Below are positions 1 through 8,494 of a stretch of 64,000 bases of DNA, piece after piece; position 1 is the stretch's first letter, and every line of letters begins with the position of its first letter. The stretch spans positions 1-64,000 of the forward strand of contig JANQKT010000087.1 in assembly GCA_028280965.1 (NCBI GenBank), read 5' to 3'. The DNA is from Phycisphaeraceae bacterium (GTDB lineage Bacteria > Planctomycetota > Phycisphaerae > Phycisphaerales > Phycisphaeraceae). A model generated the notes under the pieces. It saw only the letters and a list, made by a program, of their open reading frames with translations, searched no databases and was not told where the DNA came from. A program made the translations under genes and the position numbers.

Positions 1-1043
1 CGGCCGAGCAGCTGCGGCCGTACATCGCCGCATCGTCCGACCCCGACTACTGGACCCGCCACATCGTCACGATCCAGCGGAACACGATGATCACCGCCGC
101 CGCGACCGCCGTGGGCATCAACATGACGTTCCTGCTGCCCTACTCGATGCTCCGCAAGGGCTGGGACAAGGCCTTCCGCGGGCTGGCGACCTTCGACCTC
201 GCGACCGGCCTGTTCGTCCCGTTCCTGCTGGCCACGAGCTGTGTGGTCATCGCCGCGGCCTCGCAGTTTCATGCCCAGTACGACCCGGGCCTGGTCGGCG
301 AAGGCGGGCCGACCGCGATCACTGAGAAGCTGCAGAAAGACTACGACAAGAACCTCGGCGCGTTCACTGGCTCCGCACCCAGCGGCAGCCCGGACGGCGC
401 CGCTCCCCGCGCGGAAGACTCGGTCAACCTCGCCGACCGCCAGCTCGCCGTCATGACGATCAAGTCCGACTCGGGGGCGCTGGCGATCTCGCTGGAGAAC
501 GTCACCGGCAACAAGACCGTCGCGCAGTACGTCTTCGGTATCGGTGTTGTCGGCATGGCGATCTCCACCATCATCATCCTCATGCTGATTAATGGATTCA
601 CCTTCACCGAAGCACTCGGCGCACAGAACGCCGGGGTCATGCACCGCGTCGGCTCGTACATGCCCGCCTTCACCGGCGCGCTGGGTTTCCTGCTGATCTG
701 GGGGCCCATCCCCGAATCGCGCTTCTGGTTCGCGATCCCCACCAGCCGGATCGGCATGATGCTGCTGCCCATCGCCTACATCACCTTCTTCATGATGATG
801 AACAACAGGAAGCTGATGGGCGAGAGCATCATGACCGGCGGCAAGAAGGCCGCGGTCAACATCGTCATGGTCGCCGCCATCTTCGTCGCCACCTTCGGCT
901 CGGCCCTGGCGATCTGGGAGACCAAGATGAACATCCCCGGCACCGAGCAGTCGGTCCGGCCGTTCCTGATCGGCGGGGCGATCGCCTTCATCGCCCTCGC
1001 CGTGATCGTCCAGGCCACGCGAACAAGCAGCAGCAAAGCCTGA
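1..1043 (+). CDS. Probable Nramp-family divalent metal transporter, C-terminal part (5' end outside window)
   Basis: The frame is open from base 3 to the stop at 1041-1043, so the gene begins before the window. About 346 residues are visible. They contain several hydrophobic segments, with a loop rich in Gly, Ala and Asp between the second and third. The stretch GINMTFLLPYSML followed by FRGLATFDLATG and a segment ending in AAASQFH resembles Nramp-type Mn/Fe transporters of planctomycetes, which import divalent metals across the inner membrane with protons. The family call is from memory of such proteins. The diagnostic DPGN and MPH motifs of Nramp would lie upstream and cannot be checked here. 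It converges on typA, with a long hairpin between them. Confidence 0.6.
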   Translation, partial: AEQLRPYIAASSDPDYWTRHIVTIQRNTMITAAATAVGINMTFLLPYSMLRKGWDKAFRGLATFDLATGLFVPFLLATSCVVIAAASQFHAQYDPGLVGEGGPTAITEKLQKDYDKNLGAFTGSAPSGSPDGAAPRAEDSVNLADRQLAVMTIKSDSGALAISLENVTGNKTVAQYVFGIGVVGMAISTIIILMLINGFTFTEALGAQNAGVMHRVGSYMPAFTGALGFLLIWGPIPESRFWFAIPTSRIGMMLLPIAYITFFMMMNNRKLMGESIMTGGKKAAVNIVMVAAIFVATFGSALAIWETKMNIPGTEQSVRPFLIGGAIAFIALAVIVQATRTSSSKA

Positions 1044-1045
1044 CC

Positions 1046-1123
1046 GTGTCGCGGGCGACGCGCAGCGTCCCGTTCAAACCCCCGGTCAAACTGCCGCGGG
1101 ACGCTTCGCGTCGCCCGCGACAC
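1046..1123. repeat. Intergenic hairpin, repeat family A copy 1
   Basis: Two 27-nt arms (1046-1072 and 1097-1123) are inverted copies with one mismatch around a 24-nt loop. The core is GACGCGCAGCGTC. It lies between the convergent transporter and typA genes, so it may end transcription from both sides. Related hairpins with the same core occur at 44138-44211 and 45437-45518. Confidence 0.85.
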
Positions 1124-1133
1124 GAGACACAGA

Positions 1134-3074
1134 TCAGGCCTTCGCCGCGCGCGCCTCGCGCCGGCGCATCGACTCGCGTAGGATGCGCTTGCGCATCCGC
1201 AGGGCCTTGGGCGTGACCTCGACCAGCTCGTCTTCTTCGATGTACTCGAGCATCGCTTCGAGCGACAGCTCGCGCGCGGGCTTGACGCGGGTCTGGTCGT
1301 CCGCGCTCGCGGCGCGGACGTTGGTGTGCTTCTTGTTGATCGCGACGTTGGTGACGATGTCGTTGTCCTTGTTGTGCTCGCCGACGATCTGGCCCTCGTA
1401 GACCTGGTCGCCGGGCTTCACAAAAAAGAACCCGCGGTCGTAGAGCCGGTCCAGCGAGTACGCGGTCACCTGCCCCGGGTCGCTCGCCACCATCACGCCG
1501 ACCGGCCGGGTCGGCACCTCGCCGCGCATCGGCTCGTAGCGCAAGAGGTTGTGGTGCATGACGGCGCGCCCCTGCGTCGCGGTGAGCATGCGCGTGCGCA
1601 GGCCGATCAGCCCGCGCGCCGGGATCGTGAACTCCATGTGGATGTAGTCGCCCGCGCCGGCCTTGGGGTCCATGCTGACGATCTCGGCCTTGCGGTTCAT
1701 GACCAGCGCCATGACGTCGTTCTGGCACTCGCTCGGGCAATCGACGACGAGCTGCTCGATCGGCTCGCACAGCTTGCCCGCGTGGTCTTCGCCCTCCGCT
1801 GGGCGTTTCAAAATGACCTCGGGCTTGCCGACCTGCACCTCGTAGCCCTCGCGGCGCATCGTTTCGAGCAGCACGCCCAGGTGCATGAGCCCCCGGCCGG
1901 ACACCTTGAAGGCCTCGCCGCCCTCGTCGCGCTCGACACGCAGCGCGACGTTGGACTGCAGCTCGCGGACCAGCCTGTCGTAGACCTGCCGCGAAGTCAC
2001 AAAGTCGCCGTCCTGCCCGCAGAAGGGCGAGTCATTGACGCGGAAGGTCATGGTCAGCGTCGGCTCATCGATCGCGACCGCGGGCAGCGCCTCGGGCCGG
2101 TCCGGACAAGCGATCGTGTCGCCGATGTCGATCGGCTCAAGCCCGGTGACGGCGCAGATATCGCCCGCGGCGACCTCGTTGGCTTCGACACGCGTCAGGC
2201 CGTCGAAGTGCTCAAGCTTGGCGACCTTCTGCATCGAGCCCTCGCCCGCGCGGTTGATGACCGTGACCTTCTGCCCCGCGGTGATCCGCCCGGCGGTGAC
2301 GCGCCCGACCGCGATCCGGCCGACGTACTCGCTGTAGACGATCGTCGTGACCATCATCTGCAGCGGCGCCGCGAGCGCATCCTTGCGGGACTTAAACCCC
2401 GCCGCCGCGCCGCGGCTCGAGCCCTCCGCGTACGGCGCGGGCACGTGCCTGAGGATCGCGTCGTACAGGTCGAACAGGTTGCCCGGCTGGTCTTCTGCGC
2501 CAACTCTGGATTCGTCGTTGGTCGCCCAGCCTTCTTTGGCGCTGGCGTAAACAACCGGGAAGTCCAGCGCATCGTCCGGCGCATCCAGCGAGCCGAGCAG
2601 GTCGAAGACCTCGTTGACCACGTCGTCCGGCCGGGCGTTGGGCTTGTCGATTTTGTTCACGACGACGACCGGCTTGAGCCCGATCGCCAGCGCCTTTTCA
2701 AGGACGAACCGCGTCTGCGGCATCGGGCCCTCGAACGAGTCGACGACCAGCAGGCAGCCATCCGCCATGTTCAGCACGCGCTCGACCTCCCCGCCGAAGT
2801 CCGCGTGGCCGGGCGTGTCGATCAGGTTGATGCGGTAGTCGGCGCCGTCGGAGTGGCGGTAGGTGATCGCGCAGTTCTTGGCGGTGATGGTGATCCCGCG
2901 CTCGCGCTCGAGGTCGCCGGTGTCCATGATCAGGTTGTGCTGCCCGCCGGCGAGCTTGTTCAGGTCCTCGGTGCGGAACATGCCGGACTGGTAGAGCAGC
3001 TGGTCGGTGAGCGTCGTCTTGCCGTGGTCCACGTGGGCAATGACAGCAACATTCCGCAGGGGCGAGTCGGGCAT
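1134..3074 (-). CDS. typA: Translational GTPase TypA/BipA
   Basis: This 646-residue protein is a ribosome-associated GTPase of the EF-G/LepA superfamily, linked to stress growth and ribosome assembly. The G1 motif AHVDHGKTT is near residue 12, followed by [14 protein letters not shown] (G3) and NKIDKP (G4). EF-G-like domains II, III and V and the TypA-specific C-terminal domain follow, ending in a basic tail. It is somewhat longer than the usual ~610 residues because of extra residues around [15 protein letters not shown] and the Gly/Ala-rich stretch after the G domain. The ATG at 3074 ([16 protein letters not shown]) was chosen because it sits just before the G1 motif, as in the family. An upstream in-frame extension to 3143 has no homology. 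Confidence 0.97.
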   Translation of the reverse strand: MPDSPLRNVAVIAHVDHGKTTLTDQLLYQSGMFRTEDLNKLAGGQHNLIMDTGDLERERGITITAKNCAITYRHSDGADYRINLIDTPGHADFGGEVERVLNMADGCLLVVDSFEGPMPQTRFVLEKALAIGLKPVVVVNKIDKPNARPDDVVNEVFDLLGSLDAPDDALDFPVVYASAKEGWATNDESRVGAEDQPGNLFDLYDAILRHVPAPYAEGSSRGAAAGFKSRKDALAAPLQMMVTTIVYSEYVGRIAVGRVTAGRITAGQKVTVINRAGEGSMQKVAKLEHFDGLTRVEANEVAAGDICAVTGLEPIDIGDTIACPDRPEALPAVAIDEPTLTMTFRVNDSPFCGQDGDFVTSRQVYDRLVRELQSNVALRVERDEGGEAFKVSGRGLMHLGVLLETMRREGYEVQVGKPEVILKRPAEGEDHAGKLCEPIEQLVVDCPSECQNDVMALVMNRKAEIVSMDPKAGAGDYIHMEFTIPARGLIGLRTRMLTATQGRAVMHHNLLRYEPMRGEVPTRPVGVMVASDPGQVTAYSLDRLYDRGFFFVKPGDQVYEGQIVGEHNKDNDIVTNVAINKKHTNVRAASADDQTRVKPARELSLEAMLEYIEEDELVEVTPKALRMRKRILRESMRRREARAAKA

Positions 3075-3184
3075 GGTTGGGCAATTCCGGGGGCAAAGGT
3101 GGCGTCGGACGACGCGGGCAGGGGCAAGCGGGGCATTGTACACGCCCCGCCGAACCGCTATCGCTTCGGTGCTTGCCGCCGGTT

Positions 3185-3190
3185 TATAAT
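3185..3190 (+). promoter_or_regulatory. -10 box TATAAT placed for a leaderless transcript
   Basis: A perfect TATAAT ends 6 nt before the GTG start at 3197. Transcription normally begins about 7 nt after the -10 box, so the mRNA would start at or next to the start codon. No good -35 is visible and there is no Shine-Dalgarno sequence. Confidence 0.5.
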
Positions 3191-3196
3191 TCGGCT

Positions 3197-3424
3197 GTGT
3201 GGCTCACCGGCGATGACATCGAATACGCGTTCTTCTACGCGTGCATGCTGGCCCCGGTGGCGGCGTTTGTTGCCGTCCTGATCATCTCGCTCATGCGGGT
3301 GGTCCGGCAGGACCGTCGGCATCAGCAAACGCAGTGCCCCGACTGCGGGTACCGCCTGCAGGGCTTGCCGCCGGGCACGATCCACTGCCCCGAATGCGGG
3401 TACGTGCTATGGCGGGGCCGGTGA
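3197..3424 (+). CDS. Small zinc-ribbon membrane protein
   Basis: This 75-residue protein of unknown function has one N-terminal membrane segment (AFFYACMLAPVAAFVAVLIISL, about residues 9-30). A basic stretch and a cytoplasmic zinc ribbon follow, with the pattern CPDCGYRL...CPECGYVL (two CxxC pairs 18 residues apart). Such anchored ribbons are common in planctomycetes and have no known role. I chose the GTG at 3197 because a TATAAT lies exactly 6 nt upstream. A longer in-frame reading exists, but its N-terminus overlaps the typA leader and has low-complexity composition. The next gene (3437-4960, opposite strand) also carries this ribbon. Confidence 0.7.
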   Translation: MWLTGDDIEYAFFYACMLAPVAAFVAVLIISLMRVVRQDRRHQQTQCPDCGYRLQGLPPGTIHCPECGYVLWRGR

Positions 3425-3436
3425 GCGGCGGCGGGT

Positions 3437-4960
3437 TTACTCGTTGTCGTCGGCCGGCGTCTGCGCCGAGTCGTCGCGGAACAGCGGCTTGATCCGGATA
3501 CCCTCGATGACGATCGGCGCGCCCCAGCACCGGTCTACGGCGGGGTCGTCGAACAACGCGCTGGGGTTCGGCGTCAGGACGAGTTTGGCGGGCTTGTCCC
3601 AGTCCCTGACCCGGTGTGCGATCCCTTCGAGCTCCCACTCCGTGTCGCTGTCCGGTGTGTTGTTGTACGTCAGGTTGCCCATGAGGACCCGTACGTCGCC
3701 GACGTGCAGCACCGTGCTCATCGCCAGCGGGATATCGATGCCGCCCACCCCGCTGAGCTTGATGAACGCCTTGAGGTGGCGTGACGCCTCGCTGCCGCGC
3801 GAGAAGCGGTCGACCCGGCCCGACTCGTAGCGCGCGACCGCGTGATCGACGACGAAGTTCGCCGGGCCGGGCTGATACGCGGTGTCGGTGGTCGGCGTGA
3901 CCGGCGGGTTTCGTCTGTCATAGATCACCAGCTCGGCGTCCACGGCCTGCGTCCACTGCACCATCGCTTTGGGCCAGTCTTTGCGACGCGTCTCGCGCGG
4001 GTTGAACCCGATCAGGTCCGCCTCGTCAAACAGGCCGACCTCGAACTTGAATACCGCTTTGTGTTTCCCGACACCCAGATCGCGGACCATCAGATCGACC
4101 CGCGACTGATCAAAATACATCCGGTCGTTGATCTCAAGCTCTTGATCCCCGGCCATGATTGGGTGCAATGACCAGACCATCCGCCAGGGCAGGTCCGAGT
4201 ATTTTTGAAAACGGATGTCCGGGCCGAACTCGATTTCCACATCAGTCTCGGTTTGGTAGTGCTGAACCCGCTCGATGCGGATCTCCGGGGTCTTCCCGTA
4301 GCACAACTCGTTGATCGCGCGCATCCGGTCTTCGTCGATCAGGCCGGCGTGGTAGCACGCGGCGAGGAAGCCCTTCTGTTCGCGCAGGCTCAGGCCGAAC
4401 CGGCGGTCCGGCTGCATGCCCTTCATGTGCTCGCGGAGCATGTCCAATGCGGCGACCGCGTGGGCGTCTACCAGCGTGCCCTGCTGCAGACGCTTGACCA
4501 GTTCGTTCCAGCCCGAGGACGAGTCAGGGTGCGCGCGCGTCCACTGCATGACGACATCGGTCGTCTGCTTCGGCAGTTCCTTGGCCTTGAGCGCACTGAC
4601 CGGCGGCGGGGCCGGGGGCATGGCCGGGGCCCGCGCCGCGCGCTCATAGCCGTACAGGCCGGCGAGGACCATGCCGGGCGACAGCAGGACAAAGACGCCC
4701 AGGCCGACCAGCGACCACCTCGGCCGGTGCCGGACGTAGCCGATCGCACGCTTGCGCTTGAGGTCGGCGCCGCACTCCGGGCAAGCCGGCGTCTCTTCCG
4801 GCACCCGGCCGCGCAGGTCGTATCTGCACTTGCGGCAGAACGGCGAGGCCCAGGCGTGCCGGCCACGCAGCCCGACCCACACCAGCGTGAGCGTTGCGAT
4901 CAGCACCGGCACCGCGAGCATGACCATGCCCTGCCAATCCGTCAGCGCGTTGCTGGTCAT
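3437..4960 (-). CDS. Zinc-ribbon membrane protein of unknown function
   Basis: This 507-residue protein begins with a membrane segment (MVMLAVPVLIATLTLVWVGL), then a zinc ribbon CRKCRYDLRG...CPECGADLKRK, then a second membrane segment (LVGLGVFVLLSPGMVLAGLYGY). A long soluble domain of about 400 residues follows, with a proline-rich linker (MPPAPPPV) at its start. It therefore has two transmembrane helices, and the large domain probably faces the periplasm. I do not recognise that domain. The ATG at 4960 (MTSNALTDW) is preferred. A TTG extension to 4990 is possible, but a -10-like TAAAAT at 5000-5005 would place the transcript start too close to it. Confidence 0.7.
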   Translation of the reverse strand: MTSNALTDWQGMVMLAVPVLIATLTLVWVGLRGRHAWASPFCRKCRYDLRGRVPEETPACPECGADLKRKRAIGYVRHRPRWSLVGLGVFVLLSPGMVLAGLYGYERAARAPAMPPAPPPVSALKAKELPKQTTDVVMQWTRAHPDSSSGWNELVKRLQQGTLVDAHAVAALDMLREHMKGMQPDRRFGLSLREQKGFLAACYHAGLIDEDRMRAINELCYGKTPEIRIERVQHYQTETDVEIEFGPDIRFQKYSDLPWRMVWSLHPIMAGDQELEINDRMYFDQSRVDLMVRDLGVGKHKAVFKFEVGLFDEADLIGFNPRETRRKDWPKAMVQWTQAVDAELVIYDRRNPPVTPTTDTAYQPGPANFVVDHAVARYESGRVDRFSRGSEASRHLKAFIKLSGVGGIDIPLAMSTVLHVGDVRVLMGNLTYNNTPDSDTEWELEGIAHRVRDWDKPAKLVLTPNPSALFDDPAVDRCWGAPIVIEGIRIKPLFRDDSAQTPADDNE

Positions 4961-5152
4961 ATCAGGGCCCCGTGGTGAGTGGTGTCGCAACCGAGCCCGA
5001 TTTTAGTTGCCCCTCGCGCCCGGCACCAAGCACTTTGTTCGTTCTATCCCAATCACCTACCATATCCGCCCTCGGCCTCCGGAAGACCCCCCGGAATCAC
5101 CCGGGGCCAACACTGAAAACCATTACGGATCGCGAGAGACGAGATAGACCCT

Positions 5153-6376
5153 ATGAGCACCACCCCTCTGAAAGGCAACGCCGTCATCGGACAGTCCGGC
5201 GGGCCGACCGCCGTCATCAACCAGTCGCTCGTCGGCGTTGTCGAAGGCCTCAACGCCTCGGCGAACTTCGACGGCCAGATCTTCGGCGCCCGCCACGCCG
5301 TGGACGGCATGATGTCCGGCGACTTCATCGACCTCACCGGCTGGGACCAGGCCCGCCTGGACCGCCTGGCCGGGACGCCCTCGTCCGGGCTCGGCTCGTC
5401 GCGGCACAAGCCCAAGCAGGACGATGTCCGCGCGATGACGCGCTATTTTGAGGAGCACGGCATACGCTACTTCTTCTACATCGGCGGCAACGACTCGTCG
5501 GACACCTGCCGGATCGTCAGCGAGGTCGCCCAGGAGGACGGGTACGAGATGCACTCGTTCCACGTGCCCAAGACCGTGGACAACGACCTGGTCCTCAACG
5601 ACCACACCCCCGGCTGGGGCTCGGCGGCGAAGTTTGTCGCACAAGCCTTCATGGGCGACGACCTGGATAACCAGGCACTGCCGGGCGTGAAGATCAACGT
5701 CGTCATGGGCCGGCACGCGGGCTTCTTGACCGCGGCGTCGGTGCTCGGGCGACGGCCGGGCAGCAACGACGGGCCGCACCTGGTGTACGTGCCCGAGGCG
5801 GACTTCGACGCGGACAAGTTTGTCGCCGACGTCGCGAAGGTCTACGACCGCATCGGCCGGTGCGTTGTCGCGGTTTCCGAAGGCATCCACGACAAGGACG
5901 GCACGCCGATGGCGGCGAAGCTCGCGGAGATGCAGGGCCACCGCGTCGAGCGCGACGCGCACGGCAACGTCCAGCTCTCCGGCTCGGGCGCACTCGCGGA
6001 CTTCCTCGCCCAGGCGGTCAAGGACTACATGGGCCGTCGGACGCGCGTCCGAGCCGACACCTACGGCTACCTTCAGCGGTCGTTCAGCGGCGTGGTCAGC
6101 GACAACGACGCCGCCGAGGCCCGCGCCGCTGGTCGCAAGGCCGCGGAGCTGGCGACCCAGGGCGTGCGCTCGGGCTCGATCGCCATCCAGCGCGTGCCCG
6201 GCGATAACTACCGGATCGAGTACAACCGCATCGAGCTCAGTGACGTCGCCGCGAAGACCCGCCACCTGCCCGACGAGTGGATCGTGAACGGCAACGACAT
6301 CAGCGACAAGTTCGTCGAGTACGCCACCCCGATCGTCGGTGACCTGCCGGTGGTCGAGCGCATCGACGGCTGGTAA
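5153..6376 (+). CDS. PPi-type 6-phosphofructokinase
   Basis: This 407-residue phosphofructokinase of the PfkA superfamily converts fructose 6-phosphate to fructose 1,6-bisphosphate in glycolysis. An N-terminal GQSGGPTAVIN loop binds phosphate. The phosphodonor loop reads GGND (residues 111-114) followed by SSDT. The catalytic motif is PKTVDND (139-145), and the substrate motif is MGRHAGFL. A lysine before TVDND (where ATP-dependent enzymes have glycine) is the known mark of pyrophosphate-dependent enzymes. GGND instead of GGDG also points away from ATP. The phosphodonor assignment is therefore inference from motifs. A purine-rich stretch (GAGAGACGAGATAGA) precedes the ATG. A terminator-like hairpin follows the stop codon. 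Confidence 0.9.
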   Translation: MSTTPLKGNAVIGQSGGPTAVINQSLVGVVEGLNASANFDGQIFGARHAVDGMMSGDFIDLTGWDQARLDRLAGTPSSGLGSSRHKPKQDDVRAMTRYFEEHGIRYFFYIGGNDSSDTCRIVSEVAQEDGYEMHSFHVPKTVDNDLVLNDHTPGWGSAAKFVAQAFMGDDLDNQALPGVKINVVMGRHAGFLTAASVLGRRPGSNDGPHLVYVPEADFDADKFVADVAKVYDRIGRCVVAVSEGIHDKDGTPMAAKLAEMQGHRVERDAHGNVQLSGSGALADFLAQAVKDYMGRRTRVRADTYGYLQRSFSGVVSDNDAAEARAAGRKAAELATQGVRSGSIAIQRVPGDNYRIEYNRIELSDVAAKTRHLPDEWIVNGNDISDKFVEYATPIVGDLPVVERIDGW

Positions 6377-6384
6377 ACAACCCA

Positions 6385-6410
6385 AAACCGCCGATGGCAT
6401 CGGCGGTCTT
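6385..6410 (+). terminator. Terminator hairpin after phosphofructokinase
   Basis: A 10-bp perfect stem (6387-6396 with 6398-6407; ACCGCCGATG and its complement) lies 11 nt after the stop codon and is followed by TCTTCCC. The loop of one base is too tight as drawn, so the top pairs would open. Confidence 0.65.
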
Positions 6411-6737
6411 CCCAATAGAAAATCAAGGAATAAATGTGGGCAACCCCTTGATATCTAGCACGCCTTAACGTTCTTCTCACAATGTTCGTCGCGCCAAGAC
6501 AGTTCTGACGCACCCCCAAACGGCAACCGCCCGCATCGCTGCGGGCGGAGACAACAAGCCTGGCCTTTCTATATCCCCCGCGCGTACTGCCCGTGCAACA
6601 CCGCCACCCCCACAACGCCTGCAAGCCCACACACGACCGCGCGTCAGCCACATCACACGGTTTTCTGCACCAGATGTGTGCCCTAGCGAATTGACTTATC
6701 CCCTTTTCATCCCTTCATTCCTCCTCACGCCCTAATC
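6411..6737. other. Gene-free interval
   Basis: No reading frame with credible codon use or start signals is visible here. The stretch is lower in GC than its neighbours and contains C-rich and T-rich tracts, with no repeat of another part of the window. Confidence 0.5.
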
Positions 6738-6774
6738 AAAAAACCCGGGTGCCTACGATAAATGGCACCCGGGC
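6738..6774 (-). terminator. Rho-independent terminator for the PEP-CTERM gene
   Basis: Read on the minus strand, a 10-bp perfect GC-rich stem (6765-6774 with 6745-6754; CCCGGGTGCC and its complement) is followed by a run of six T. It lies 122 nt after the stop of the gene at 6896-7519. Confidence 0.85.
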
Positions 6775-6895
6775 GAAGGAGGTCGGTCAACAAGCCACTG
6801 GATCGATCGTCCTTTGAAGCTGCCGGGAACTCGGCCTGGCTTGGCCTGGCGCGGGTATCTAACTGGCTCGGAGAATTCGAGATTTTGGCATTGTC

Positions 6896-7519
6896 CTATC
6901 GACGCCGACGGAACAGGGCGACCCCACCGAGGGCGAGTAGCGCCAGGGAGCCGGGCTCGGGGATCGGCCCGACGGTCAGTGACACGCTGTCAAGCCCGGC
7001 ATAGTCGGTGGCGTTATCGAATTCGACACCGATCTGGCTACCGACATGGGCGAGGTGGTCGTTGGAATTGACTACAAGGGTGACGCCGTCGGTCTGCTCG
7101 TCGGCTAAGAAACCAGAGTCAAGCGTGGTGCGTGTGGCCCCGCCGTCGGTGGTCGCGAAGATCGAGTAGGTCAGGTCCCAGTCTGCAGACACATCACGGG
7201 CATCAAACACCAGGGTGAACAGTTCGTCGGCGGCGATGGTGTGCGAGGTTGCCTGCCAGACACTGGAGTCGCCGGCGAACAGGAACGAATAGTAGGTGCC
7301 ATCCGTCGGGCGGGAACCGTGCTCTTCGACCCCGGAGTCGACGGGGACCGAGTCCGAGCTCCAGCCGGGGATCAGGGTCCAGTCGTTCTGGATTTTGCCG
7401 GCGCCCGGGTCCTCGAAACTGCCGTTGGCCAGCAGTTCCGCGTGCCCCTGCGAGGCGAGGCCCAAGGCCGCTACCGCTACCACAACCGGCGTCAGATTTT
7501 TCATACTTGCAAGCATCAT
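6896..7519 (-). CDS. PEP-CTERM sorting-domain protein
   Basis: This 207-residue secreted protein has a signal peptide (KNLTPVVVAVAALGLASQGHA) followed by a beta-rich domain starting ELLANGSFEDPG, the usual opening of DUF642/lectin-like jelly-roll domains. The C-terminus has the PEP-CTERM tripartite tail: PEP, a hydrophobic helix (LALLALGGVALF) and RRRR. In other bacteria such tails are cut by exosortase and the protein is exported to the surface or matrix. An AGGAG lies 5 nt before the ATG at 7519; the ATG at 7516 is equally possible. It is the last gene of the sigma-FecR-pseudopilin-PEP-CTERM cassette. An extended upstream frame overlaps the pseudopilin and is not real. Confidence 0.88.
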   Translation of the reverse strand: MMLASMKNLTPVVVAVAALGLASQGHAELLANGSFEDPGAGKIQNDWTLIPGWSSDSVPVDSGVEEHGSRPTDGTYYSFLFAGDSSVWQATSHTIAADELFTLVFDARDVSADWDLTYSIFATTDGGATRTTLDSGFLADEQTDGVTLVVNSNDHLAHVGSQIGVEFDNATDYAGLDSVSLTVGPIPEPGSLALLALGGVALFRRRR

Positions 7520-7589
7520 CAAATCTCCTGTTTTCAAGGTGAAGAAAGAGTTGATCCAACACGGATCAAACGGAAAGGACAGAATGGGT

Positions 7590-8429
7590 TCAGAAGAAAA
7601 TGTCGCCGGACAAGACCCGGAGTTGGCGTCGGCCAGGGTCGGACTCTTGGCCCAGCTCGCCCTCCTTGCGCCACTCGCTGTGGCCGTCCAGGTAGCTGAC
7701 GTTGGCACCGCCCGGCCCGCCGTTGGTGTAGGCGGGCGTCACTTGTAAACCATCGATGTGGTTGGACCAGTTGTTGCTCGGGGCCGAATCGAAATCCCCT
7801 GCCCACGCGTTGGCGATGTCGGCGACGACGACGTCATACGCCGGGTTGTCGTCTAGCGTGAGCGCGAACGCCAGTTGGCCGGGTTCGACCTCGCCGCCTT
7901 GCGACGTGCTGAGGCCGGACACTTCGCCCGCATACCACGCGTAGTTCGGGGCGTTGACGAACGCGTTGTTCGGGATCGCATCGACCGCCATCACGGCTCG
8001 GCCGGCGAAAAAGTTGTAGCCGATGTGGATCTGGGCATTATCATTGTTGCCGTTCCAGTCCGACTGCTCGTCCGCGTACAGGTCGCGGTTGGAGGGGCAG
8101 TAGAAGTAATCCTCGGGCATCCCTCGGTCCTTCATGTCTTCAAATGCGGCCTTCTTCCCGGACCAAGGCACCGGGGACTGGTCGGCGACCCGTGGGTACC
8201 AGCGCTTGCCATTGTTTGACGCGAAGTTGGTTGTGTCGGGAATCCGTTGCTTGTAATCCTGCGCCAGGATGGTGATGGTTTGGGAAAAACTGCGTGTGTG
8301 CGTGCTGCACTGCAGGAGCACCATCTGCTCCCGGGCTTTGCCGAGCACCGGCAACAGGATGGCGATCAGCAGGGCGATGATCGAGATCACGACCAGCAGT
8401 TCAATCAGGGTAAAAGCTCTTGTTTTCAT
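7590..8429 (-). CDS. Type IV pilin-like (pseudopilin) protein with N-terminal methylation motif
   Basis: This 279-residue protein begins MKTRAFTLIELLVVISIIALLIAI, the class III leader cleaved by prepilin peptidase after a short basic head. Glutamate +5 and the hydrophobic helix are intact. The rest is a globular domain ending in GGPGGANVSYLDGHSEWR, the H-X-DG-like ending typical of the large planctomycete pseudopilin families (DUF1559-like). It is probably exported through a type II secretion or pilus-like system and may be a surface protein rather than a pilus subunit. The next gene downstream starts 70 nt away. The Shine-Dalgarno site is weak (GAGAAC). Confidence 0.88.
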   Translation of the reverse strand: MKTRAFTLIELLVVISIIALLIAILLPVLGKAREQMVLLQCSTHTRSFSQTITILAQDYKQRIPDTTNFASNNGKRWYPRVADQSPVPWSGKKAAFEDMKDRGMPEDYFYCPSNRDLYADEQSDWNGNNDNAQIHIGYNFFAGRAVMAVDAIPNNAFVNAPNYAWYAGEVSGLSTSQGGEVEPGQLAFALTLDDNPAYDVVVADIANAWAGDFDSAPSNNWSNHIDGLQVTPAYTNGGPGGANVSYLDGHSEWRKEGELGQESDPGRRQLRVLSGDIFF

Positions 8430-8494
8430 CTCGCGTTCTCACTTAAAGACAAAGTAGAAAGGTCGTGGCGGCACATGAACCGCCGGAAGATGGG

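Noticed and set aside
988..3281. Long Arg/Ala-rich frames opposite typA
   Set aside because: They are shadows of the strong typA frame: low-complexity, Arg- and Asp-rich, and no start signals.
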